Source: Crocinitomicaceae bacterium (GTDB taxonomy: Bacteria > Bacteroidota > Bacteroidia > Flavobacteriales_D > Crocinitomicaceae). From it: a stretch of DNA of 64,000 nucleotides. The translations under genes and the position numbers were made by a program. The notes under the pieces were generated by a model. That model saw only the letters and a list, made by a program, of their open reading frames with translations, did not search any database and had not been told where the DNA came from. Of this stretch, positions 33,426 to 42,800 are shown piece by piece (the stretch's first letter is position 1; every line of letters begins with the position of its first letter). The stretch spans positions 1-64,000 of the forward strand of contig JAHEMQ010000116.1 of the NCBI GenBank assembly GCA_024643555.1, given 5' to 3'.

Positions 33426-34469
33426 TTATTTGTTTTCAAAACTTGCATTTCGTTCATTTTGAGGATACTTGAAAAGTGGATTGAATAAAAAGGTAGGATC
33501 ACTCAGTGTCTTTAAAAAGGCGATGAGGTCTTTTTGTTCATGGTCGGAAAGGGTTCGATTGAGTTTTTTCAATTCGGCACTTTTGGGTATGTTGCTGACG
33601 TGAAGTTGGCTATAATGGGCAAGTACATCCTTTAATTGTTTGAAACGTCCATCATGCATGTAGGGAAAACTAAATTCTATATTTCTGAGGGTTGGAATTT
33701 TAAAAAGTAAAGAGTCTTCAGAACGATTGGTGATCTCCATGCGGCCATAATCATTCAATTTTGGATTGATGGGAAGTCCATTAGACTTAAATTCATGTTT
33801 GGTGAACAAAGGTTCTTGGTGACAGGAAGCGCAATATTTTTTAAACAAGGAGTAGCCCGCGCTTTCCTGTTCAGTGAATTTGGCGTGGTGATTTTTCACA
33901 TGGTCGTATTTTGATGCTGCGGAAACCAATCCAATAGTGAAATTCGAAAGTGCTTTCAGTAGTAAATCCGTAGTTATTGTGCTTTCTCCGAATGCTTGGT
34001 AAAATCGTTTTCGATAAAAAGTCGAGTTGTTTAAGCGTCTGAGAACCTCATGGAGTGTATTGTCCATTTCCTTGGCATGCGTCAATGGATTGATCGCTTG
34101 CTTGTTTAGAGAACTGACACCGCCATCCCAATGAAAGGAATTTTGCCAAGCTAAGTTGATGAGAACAGGTGAATTTCGCGTCCCAATTTTACCATCGATT
34201 CCATGGCTCAAGGCGTGATCAATGTGCGTAAATCCCGAATATTGTAAATGGCAATTGGCACAGGAAATCGTACTGTCACGCGATAAGTCCGGGTCATAAA
34301 ACAAGCTTCGACCTAATTCAAATTTATCCAAACTGATTGGATTAGCTTCAAAATCATAGCTAGGCAAAGGCCAGTGTTTTGGAACATAAAAGGGATGTTC
34401 ATTTCGGGTAGCACTGAAAATGAATACCAGTGTAAGCAACATACCAAATATGCGGAGAAGGAGTTTCAT
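33426..34469 (-). CDS. Di-heme cytochrome c peroxidase / MauG (MbnH)-family enzyme
   Basis: A 347-residue periplasmic di-heme protein. Two c-type heme sites: CANCH (70-74) and CASCH (213-217). FHWDGGVSSLNKQAINPLTHAKEM (family dihaem CCP core) and FSFPYMHDGRFKQLKDVLAHYS also match. The N-terminal segment (about 1-20) is a signal anchor. Members either reduce hydrogen peroxide or, like MbnH, oxidise a tryptophan in the partner MbnP. Here the MbnP gene is immediately upstream with a 4-bp overlap, so the MbnH role is the better call. The whole operon is headed by an ECF sigma factor. Confidence 0.88.
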   Translation of the reverse strand: MKLLLRIFGMLLTLVFIFSATRNEHPFYVPKHWPLPSYDFEANPISLDKFELGRSLFYDPDLSRDSTISCANCHLQYSGFTHIDHALSHGIDGKIGTRNSPVLINLAWQNSFHWDGGVSSLNKQAINPLTHAKEMDNTLHEVLRRLNNSTFYRKRFYQAFGESTITTDLLLKALSNFTIGLVSAASKYDHVKNHHAKFTEQESAGYSLFKKYCASCHQEPLFTKHEFKSNGLPINPKLNDYGRMEITNRSEDSLLFKIPTLRNIEFSFPYMHDGRFKQLKDVLAHYSQLHVSNIPKSAELKKLNRTLSDHEQKDLIAFLKTLSDPTFLFNPLFKYPQNERNASFENK

Positions 34470-35116
34470 TTCGTAAAAAACTGGCGGGCAATAATTTGGC
34501 AGTAACTTTTCGCTAAAGCGCCTGGAATCATGATGCGTTGCGTTGTTTTCAAAGGTTCCGTCTGTTCAAAAAAGGCTTGTAAATCTAGAATGAGCCGATC
34601 TCCTTGTATGACTAAGGAAATTGGGACGATCGTTTTATTTGGTTGGTGATAGCCTCCCAAATGGAATTCAAAAGATTGATCATCCATTGGAAGTATGCTT
34701 GCATTACCAACACATTTAAATTGGATGTACCCTGAATTCCAAGCCCAATACATTCCTTTCAGTGGATCTAAATCGCCTTCAACAGATGCTGAAACGTGAT
34801 AGGAGGAATCGAGTCCGAATTGAAAGGTTAAGCTATCGTAGCCATCAATGGGAAAATCAGGAAAAAGCAATAAAGACTTTTCATCAGCGGCATCTACGAG
34901 GTGCGCGCCTAAGACGATTTGTTTACGGTTAGATTTTATGAATTGAAAATCGGAAAGGTACATTTTCAGTTCGTCGAAGGAAATGGAATCATTTCCCAAT
35001 GGATAGGATTTGTTTAGCGAAATGATTTCTTTGCCCCATTGAAATTGCAGGTGCAATTGTCCGCTGACTTGTTGTGCGAGTAAAAGAAAAGCCAGAAGAA
35101 ATTTTCTGAACATCAT
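34466..35116 (-). CDS. MbnP-family copper-binding protein
   Basis: A 216-residue exported protein with a signal peptide (ends QVSGQ). The MbnP family pattern is visible: LHLQFQWGKE, SFDELKMYLSDFQF, DAADEKSLLLF and the hallmark MYWAWNSGYIQFK with W124 and W126. In the studied MbnP/MbnH pair the di-heme enzyme turns a tryptophan into kynurenine, which helps bind Cu(I). Its start overlaps the metal-sensor stop (4 bp) and its stop overlaps the di-heme gene (4 bp), so stoichiometric production is likely. Which tryptophan is modified here cannot be told. Confidence 0.82.
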   Translation of the reverse strand: MMFRKFLLAFLLLAQQVSGQLHLQFQWGKEIISLNKSYPLGNDSISFDELKMYLSDFQFIKSNRKQIVLGAHLVDAADEKSLLLFPDFPIDGYDSLTFQFGLDSSYHVSASVEGDLDPLKGMYWAWNSGYIQFKCVGNASILPMDDQSFEFHLGGYHQPNKTIVPISLVIQGDRLILDLQAFFEQTEPLKTTQRIMIPGALAKSYCQIIARQFFTK

Positions 35117-35550
35117 GGGCGTGGACCTGGACGATCACTGCGTTCAATCATTCGATGAACTACTTCCGCTAATTTTTTTGCTTGTTTTGCCGTGCAATGT
35201 GTTTTCACTCGAGTGAAATGCTCAAACGTACATGCATCAATTTTCGATTGAAGGGCGCCAATCTTCTCATAAATTTGCTGATTATGAAGCTTTGATTGGT
35301 TATCTAATTTGATTTGAGTGCGCAGTTCTTTTTGCTGCTCCAAATAGTGATTCTTTTCTGCCAGGTGTTGTTTGAATTCAATGTCCACCCATTTCGCTGC
35401 TGAGCCTTTCATTTTTAATATGTGGCTTAAACGAGGAGGATGGGGTGGGAATCCAGGTTTTCTGTCTTGCATCAATTGGACCAACATGAGTACATTAACT
35501 AAGATAAGAATACTCAATAAAAGGTATAAAAGTCGATTTGTTTTCATCAT
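35113..35550 (-). CDS. Periplasmic heavy-metal-sensor-like protein (Spy/CnrX type)
   Basis: A 145-residue protein: one transmembrane helix (about 7-27), then a helical periplasmic domain with charged heptads and metal-capable residues (H38, H43, H62, H68, H89, C107, H111, H118, C119). It resembles the CnrX/Spy/ZraP group that bind metals next to an anti-sigma protein. Its neighbours fit this: a small one-helix membrane protein upstream (3 bp gap) and an ECF sigma factor before that. It probably releases the sigma factor on metal binding. The metal is not known; copper is suggested by the downstream MbnP. Confidence 0.72.
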   Translation of the reverse strand: MMKTNRLLYLLLSILILVNVLMLVQLMQDRKPGFPPHPPRLSHILKMKGSAAKWVDIEFKQHLAEKNHYLEQQKELRTQIKLDNQSKLHNQQIYEKIGALQSKIDACTFEHFTRVKTHCTAKQAKKLAEVVHRMIERSDRPGPRP

Positions 35551-35553
35551 TCG

Positions 35554-35802
35554 TTAGATGGAAAGATTAGAGCCAAAATTAGCATATTGTGTTTCAAGAA
35601 GTTGTTCTTCCGCCAATTTTTCTTGTTGCGCACTAAAAAAAGCTAGGTTTAACATCACGCAAACGAAGGTTGCAATAATGAATGTTGTTGTTCTTCGTTT
35701 TAGTCTTTTAGCCTGTTGTGGAGCTTGCAAGAGTTTTTCGTGCAGTGAAGGTGAAACTTCAATTTGTTCCATTGGAAAGAAATGTTCGTTCGAATTATTC
35801 AT
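35554..35802 (-). CDS. Small one-helix membrane protein, candidate anti-sigma factor
   Basis: An 82-residue protein with a short cytoplasmic N-terminus (about 1-37), one transmembrane helix (38-57) and a 25-residue outer tail. It has no zinc-binding anti-sigma motif (HxxxCxxC). Its position directly after an ECF sigma factor (36 bp) and before a metal-sensor-like protein is that of the anti-sigma CnrY in the Cnr system. The product is short enough to be a sigma-tethering helix. This is a call by context; the sequence alone does not prove it. Confidence 0.65.
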   Translation of the reverse strand: MNNSNEHFFPMEQIEVSPSLHEKLLQAPQQAKRLKRRTTTFIIATFVCVMLNLAFFSAQQEKLAEEQLLETQYANFGSNLSI

Positions 35803-35838
35803 GTGTTTTTAGATGTTATCCCATTGTAAATCTTGTGG

Positions 35839-36408
35839 TTAGATCTCATTATTTTTAATGGTTGTGTTTAATTGTTGTTTTAGTTGCTGTTTGGCTCTAA
35901 AAATGAGTGACTCGACAGCAGATAAAGAAAGATTCATACTTTCGCTGATTTCCTTGTAACTGAATTCTTCCATGTGATGTAAGGTGTAAGAAATGCGTTG
36001 ATTTTCGGAAAGTTGTTGGACGGCATTCAAAAAAACATAGGTGCGTTCTTTTTGCATCAGTGCTTGTTCCGGATTTTTGTCAAGATCGATGGTTTGATCT
36101 GAAAATGCAATATCAATGCGTTGATGAATGCCAAACCTTTTCTTTCGTTTGGCTTTTCGTATGTATTCGAGGCATTTGTTTAGTGTGATGCGGTGAATCC
36201 ATGTGGATAATTTTGAATCCCCTTTAAATCTTGAAATGGATTGATAAATGGTTAAAAAAATGTCCTGTGTCGCATCTTCTGCTTCTTCTTTATTCTGAAG
36301 AATGTACCAGCACATATTTAGTACTTTTTTCTCATAGGTGAGTACGAGTGCTTCGAATGCCTTAACATCGCCGCGTTGTAACGCCTGTATATCAATTTCT
36401 ATGGACAC
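35839..36408 (-). CDS. ECF-family RNA polymerase sigma factor
   Basis: A 189-residue sigma-70 of the extracytoplasmic-function group. Region 2 runs DATQDIFLTIYQSISRFKGDSKLSTWIHRITLNKCLEYIRK and region 4 EEFSYKEISESMNLSLSAVESLIFRAKQQLKQ. The start is GTG at 36406-36408; the nearest upstream ATG is followed by an in-frame stop. It heads a tight operon with a membrane protein, metal-sensor-like protein, MbnP, MbnH and YHYH. It should bind the promoter of its own operon and perhaps others. A GNAT gene lies 35 bp upstream on the same strand, so it may also be reached by read-through from sprA. Confidence 0.92.
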   Translation of the reverse strand: MSIEIDIQALQRGDVKAFEALVLTYEKKVLNMCWYILQNKEEAEDATQDIFLTIYQSISRFKGDSKLSTWIHRITLNKCLEYIRKAKRKKRFGIHQRIDIAFSDQTIDLDKNPEQALMQKERTYVFLNAVQQLSENQRISYTLHHMEEFSYKEISESMNLSLSAVESLIFRAKQQLKQQLNTTIKNNEI

Positions 36409-36443
36409 TAAATCTTGGATGTCATCTTTCCACTAAACTTGTG

Positions 36444-36890
36444 CTAAAAGAAAAGTCTACCATTTAACCATTCAGGATCGAGGATGGCTTTTTGTTTTTC
36501 GTAGAATCGAATCGCGGGTTCATTCCAAGTCAAGACTTGCCAATCCATGCGCTGTACTTTTCGTTCTTTCGCTGTGCTGACTACTTGATTGAAGAGCAGT
36601 TGACCGATGCCATGTTGACGTTCAGTTTCAACGACGTAAAAGTCCTCAAGGTATAAACAGGCTCCTTTCCAAGTGGAGTAGGAGGTATAATACAAGGCAA
36701 ATCCAACAATTTGATTTTCTTTTTCTGCCACAATGGCCTCACATAGGTTTTTGTCAAATAAATCTGCTTTCAGATTTTCTGGAGTGTTGGTGACTTGTTC
36801 CGGCGCTAATTCATATTCCGCTAGTTCTTGTATGAGGGAAAAAATGGCGGAAACATCAGCTTCCTTTGCTGAACGAATATGAACCTTCAT
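36444..36890 (-). CDS. GNAT-family N-acetyltransferase
   Basis: A 148-residue cytoplasmic acetyltransferase. It has the GNAT motif A (YLEDFYVVETERQHGIGQLLF with the acetyl-CoA loop Q-x-x-G-I-G) and the start VHIRSAKEADVSAIFSLIQELAEYE. The length and the RQHGIGQLL string match the diamine-acetyltransferase-like (SpeG/SAT1-type) subgroup, but the substrate is not known. Its ATG shares one base with the sprA stop codon (TAATG), so it is coupled to the translation of the T9SS gene. gcvH, which often follows sprA in Flavobacteria, is absent here. Confidence 0.9.
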   Translation of the reverse strand: MKVHIRSAKEADVSAIFSLIQELAEYELAPEQVTNTPENLKADLFDKNLCEAIVAEKENQIVGFALYYTSYSTWKGACLYLEDFYVVETERQHGIGQLLFNQVVSTAKERKVQRMDWQVLTWNEPAIRFYEKQKAILDPEWLNGRLFF

Positions 36891-39800
36891 TATTTCAGTC
36901 CATTAAGGTCGAAACGCAAGGTGATTCCTGTTTTCAAATTTCCTGTAGGATAACTCAAGAATACTTTCGGCGTGTTAATGAATTGTTCGTAATAGAAGAT
37001 GGCACTTAAGTGATCCGATAATTTGTAATTGGCATCCAATTTAAAGCTAACTGTCGTTTGTCCTGCCGTTGCTTGATTTGTGTTCTCTACCACTTTGCGA
37101 ATTACGGTAGAATTGTCGCGGAAGGAGAAATTGATGTTAATCAATAAATCACTTGGTTTCAAGGTTCGAACCGGCAATTTCAATTTCGGTACGTTGATGA
37201 CTGTTCCAACAACAATCTCTTTGCCCAATACTTCGGTTACTTGGTTGTTGTTCAATGATAGCGTTGTTTGACGGTCCTTTTTGTACTCGAAATTCGTTGT
37301 GATGTTTTTTCCTAAGATGTTCCAAGTTGCCAACATTCCAATCAATGGTGAAAAACGTTCAGAAATCGTAATGTTTTGAATTTGCATTGGGGCAATGTAG
37401 TTGTTATTGATGTCTTGTGCGGTAGCATGTCCATTTGCATCTAAGGTTGCATTTAAGTTCGTTTGCATTCCATTGACGCTTACTGAGGACGAATATCCAT
37501 GGTTCAATTTGAAGGATTTAACAACATCTTTCGCAAAAGCAAATTTCGAAAGTCCGTTATAGTTTATGGTCCAGTTTGGCAATGGAACATTGGACAAAGG
37601 ATGAATTGATTTTGCATCGATGCTCGAATTCGTATAAGCTGTTAAAAAAGCGCCCATGACAACCTCTTGCTGCGAACCTGAATAGCCGGAATAGTATCCG
37701 CTTGGCAATAATGAGGAATTCGGATTTTGTGCACCCAACAACTGTGAAACTTGTGTTCGGTTGTTCAACATCGTTGTAAAGACAGTAGAAGAGAAATCTT
37801 TTCCTTCTTTGATGAAGGCAGATCCCCAAGTAACGGTTGAGTAGGTGAGGGTACTCGATTCGAATTTACTTTGACTTTCAAAGGCACTTGTCGTGGAATT
37901 CCAACGGTAAAATTCTCCAGAATTCGTACTATAATTACGGTTCAAGTTTAAGTTAATGTTCAAGTCCTTTATCGGTTCAAGTGTTGCCTTTAATTGAAGA
38001 TTTGCTGTATGCGTTGTGGTGAATTGCTTGTTCAAGTTCTCATTTTGAACCAGCCAATTTTGGTCACGTGCCATAGTACTTACATTGTACCCATTGCTGC
38101 GGCCTAATAAGTCATAACCTTGTTTTCCGAATACAAATCCAGCCATTCCTAAAGAATTCCCATTCATTCCAAGAATGCTAGATTCCTGATTGTATCCAGG
38201 TAACATGGTTCCGTCGGTCAACGCATAAGTTCCTGATACATTACGAACACTCATGATTAGTCGTGCTGCAAACCCACCAATTGGATTCACTTTTTCTTTT
38301 TCCTTTTCTTTGATGGCTTGCTCACGCAGTTGTTTGCGATCAAAGCGTTTTTTCTGACGTTCGTACTGTTTCAATTCTTTCGCCGTCATTTCTTCAATCG
38401 GTTTCTCTGGCTTGAACTCCGGTAATTTCGCAGGACCTGGTTTTGGTTTCGCTCCGGTTCCACCATCTCCGCCGTCGTTGCCCAACTTGGAATTCACATT
38501 TCCTTTCATTCCTTTTCCATCCGATAATACCCGTTTGAAATAAGGAACTTTGTTATACAATGTCACCAAGTTTCCTTGTAAAGTCATGTTAATCGAACGG
38601 TTATTTTGAACCGTATTTCCGAAGGCTGTTTGTCCTAGTGGCGCTCGTTGCCAGTTATATGTTCCCGCATATTTCGCATTTGCTGTAAGCCAACTGGTTA
38701 GTGGGAATTTATCTAACGGAACATTGTAACTAATGCTGTAGTTATGTGTGTAATCCATCGTTCTTCCGAAGGTTGACATTTGCGAACGAATCGTATCCAA
38801 AAACTCATGGTATCCTTCCGGATTAGTGACGCGATCGACTCCATGATTCCCTTCGACAAATATGGATTTGTTTGTTGCGCTAAATGTCGTTTTCAAGTTC
38901 TTTGTTAAATCGTAGCCAATTTGATAGTTTCGGTTCCAATCAAAGCGTTTCAGGTAAATCGGGTCAAATTGGAAAGTAGGTACGATAATGTTTCTGACTT
39001 GACGTTCGTTGTAGATGCGTGAGTAGTCGTTGGTAAACGTAATGTTTTTAGGAAGTAAGAAGAAATTGAAATCTTTGATCCATTTTAACCAAGGGGATTT
39101 TTGAACAGGCTCCCATTTCTTGAATGGTTCAATTGCTTTTCCAGCAAAAGTGTAATTGTAGTTTAATGACCCTGTCCATGTTTTCGTGCGATCACCGGCA
39201 ATGTTGAAATCGCGTTTGATGTTTTCTGCAAAGGCATAAGTTGCCGACCAATTGGATATGCTCCAGAATTCTGGTTTTGTTCCAGCTTTTGCTTCTTTTC
39301 GAACATTGGTGAAGTTGTATGAACGACGTTCTGTGAAATCTTGACCAAGTTTAGCACGCTCTTTACGTGTGGCATTGTCATAACTCGATAGCTTGATGTC
39401 GGGATTAAATGGATCGTATTCCGGATTTATGACACCCAAAGAATAGCCATAGAAAAACGGCAAGGAAACACGTGCTTGTTTACCAAAAAATTGACCCAAT
39501 TGAACTGTGGTGTTCATGTCAAATCCAATTTTTTGATTTCGCTGACGGTCTTGAACGCGACTATCGACACTTCCCCAGTTAATCCCTGAGTAATTTCCAG
39601 ATGCAGAAATGTTCGCAAAATCAGCTAATTGCACTTGCATTTGTCCAACTGCGGCATCCCCACCATCGCTCACGAAATCTGTTAATCGAAGCTCATTCAC
39701 CCATACATTGACACATTCTGCATCACCTGCATCAGGTTGCCAAATGTTATCAGGATCCGTTTTTAGTGGATTTCGCACACCAATCATAATGGTTCGCATG

Positions 39801-42800
39801 CCTTGTAAGTTCGGACTTCCTTTGACTTTCAGTTTTCGTTGTGGATTTTGAGGATCGACAATTTCATATTCATTCACATAGGAAACTCCTGGTGCGCCTT
39901 GTTCTACTTTTTTATTACGCTCTGTTTTCAGGTTAAGTAAATCATCAAAAACGATTTCAATGTTATTTAATTCAGGCCAAATTGTTTCAGGATTGGTTGC
40001 TCCCCAATCCGTTACTTTCAATGGCAATTCATACTCGTAATAATTTTCCACGTAATCTGTTCCTAAACGCACAAAAACGGAAAGCTCATTGTCCTTTAAT
40101 TGGTTTTGTACAACCGATTCTGCATGGACAAACATTTTCATTTTTTTGTAGGTACGAACATCGAATTGTACGTTTCGGTATGCCGCGCGTGCGTCGCCAT
40201 CTTGTAAGTTACACACTTCTAGTACCAAAGACTGTTCGTTCATTTGTCGCTGGTACACTTGAGATGGGTCGATTTCACGTGTAATTCCTGGTGGAATCAC
40301 ATAATTGATGGGTTGACGTTGTCCATTTTCTTCAATGTTCAAAGCCGCAATATTAAAGGTAGTCAAGTTCGGATCAGTTTGAACACTCAATCCTGGTTGT
40401 GTTAAATCTTGGGTGTATCTTCTCCATTCTCCGCGGATTAATTCCAAGCGCGCAAAGCGTAAAACCACTTCTTCATCAAAGTTTTTCAAATACATGCGCA
40501 TGAAGCGAATAGAACGGAAATCCTGAATACCGTTTACGCGTTTTTCGAACGATTTAACAGGGACTTTAAATTGATACCATGTTTCCGTTTTCGTTCCGTT
40601 TTGATACACTTGTTTGTTCGTGATGAAATTATTTCCAACTTGTTGTAGGTCGTTAGGACGCATACTCACACGATATTGGAAATAGCTTTCACTTTCAGCT
40701 AAGTTGTTATCTTGGTTGATGTCTTCGTTGTCGGGCTGATTACTCGCTTGCGTTGGATATCCGGCCGCATTGGCGGTGTCAGACATGCTTGTTGTTGGCG
40801 AGTTACCTTCCATGCCATTGTAACGCTTGTATCTTTTCAGGATATTTAATTGCTGGCTGTCGTAATTATCATCCAAGTAATACGTGTAATCGTCATTGGA
40901 AGGATCCGCAATCATGCGTGCTTTTGTTGCTGCATTGAGAGTTGGATTGTTTTGAACCCAATTCACATAGGCTTGATGGGCTGTCAACTCTTGATCATCT
41001 TTCCATCCGTCAATCCCAACGTCTTGATTTTGGCGAGCAGCAGGATCATTATTGAAGGCATTCACAACAATTTGCTGCGTTGAAATTCTGGACCATTGTG
41101 TCGTGTCCATGTTGTCACTGATCGGTACATCATTGGTAGCAGGCAAGCCATTCTCAAAACTTTTACGCGAATCTGGCAGAACATCTTCGGAGATATTTCC
41201 GAGGTTGAAGTATAAGTCACCACCTGTATGAAAGGTGTTTGGATGTTCGTTTTCAGCATCTTCGTTGAATGGATCCAACACCCAAAACTGAATGAACTCG
41301 ATGTTCGCCACCTCAAAGTCGTTGGTCGTTAAGCCACGCATGATACCACCCCAACGATTCTCTGGATTGGTAAAGTATCCAAGGGAGTCGACCGTATTCG
41401 TTGTATCGTAATTGTACATGCCGCGTTCCGAAGGATAATATGCCAACTCGAGAATGGGAATGTTTTGAATGGAACCGTACTGTTGTTGTAAGTTCGGGAA
41501 GATGTCCACCTGATTCACCAAACGCATACGGCTATCGGTTAGCATAGCAGGATTTTGTTTGATGTGCTGTGGCGTCAAGGAATTACTTTGGTAGAAAACG
41601 GGATCAATGGTGTACCAAACCGCTTTCGCTCGTTTAAATCCAGCCGATAGATTCTTGGAGCTCGCTTCTGGGAATAAATCTGGTTGTCCTTGTGGAATTG
41701 AAGCCATTTTCCAAGCTGAGAATTGTCGTAGATCGATGGCACTTTGACTGGCTTCAAAGTCATCCACGTAGGATGTCCCTGACTTGTTGATGGCTTTTGG
41801 CTGACCTGGAATCAAATGCGCATATTCACCTGTCATGGACAAAGTTGACATTTGGTTAGTAGAAATCACAGGGAGTAAGTCTACCAACTTCGTCAACAAT
41901 GGAACATTCGTTCTAAACGAGAAGTCAGTTCCTAAAATGGTATTTTTGAAAGGTTCATTTCCAAAATCGACCTTTTGAGTCACTGGTCGTTCCATCATGC
42001 GGATCGCGGTTGCTCCAATTTTGAAGTTTTCGTTCAAACGGTATTGGTAATGTCCTCCCATCATAGAACGCGCTTGGAATCCAAAAACGGAGTTGCTTTC
42101 AATCGTGATTTTAATAGGAGTATTTGACTCTAAGATTCCAGTGTTTAAGATTTTTACGCGGCTGAAGGCATAGTCTACTGTATAGTCTGTTCCTTCAATC
42201 AAGCGAATTCCTCCAGCGGTAACAACAACAGCTCCTTGAGGAATATTCATCACATTTAATGGGATTTCAGAACTAATGGAAGATTGAAATTCTCCTTTGA
42301 AAACAAAACGATTTTTACTTGGGATTTGCTGTGCAGCGGTTTTTGTAGAATCGTAAAGTTCAGTATACGCAATTTTGTTAACGTTTACTTGAGGCACACC
42401 GGCATCCTCCAATTTTTTAGCAAGGGTTTTACCGAAAGGCTCAATGGTACTAAAGAAAATGCGTCCATTTTTCTTGTTAATCGTTCCGCCATTGTCAATT
42501 TTGTTTCCAACAACGTTAAACGGTGCAAAATCGAAAACACCATCCGAGAATGGTTGGTTGTTTTGGTTGATTTTATCCATGTCCAAGAGAGTGACAATTT
42601 GCTTTTTGTCAACCCCTGCGAAGGGCATAAATGGTTGTAGGACGGACGTTTCTTGATTGTTGTAGTACACATCGATTTTGAAGCCTAGTTGGTCCACTTG
42701 ATAGGCACCGATGGAGTAAACATTTTTCATCATCAAATCCCAAATTTTATTTTTCGGATTCGTGATGGTTGGCTTAATTAATTTCAAGATCAAGGCTTGC

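Noticed and set aside
32043-36408. Horizontal transfer of the metal operon
   Set aside because: It is compact and accessory in nature, but I see no repeats, integrase, tRNA edge or clear base-composition shift at its ends.
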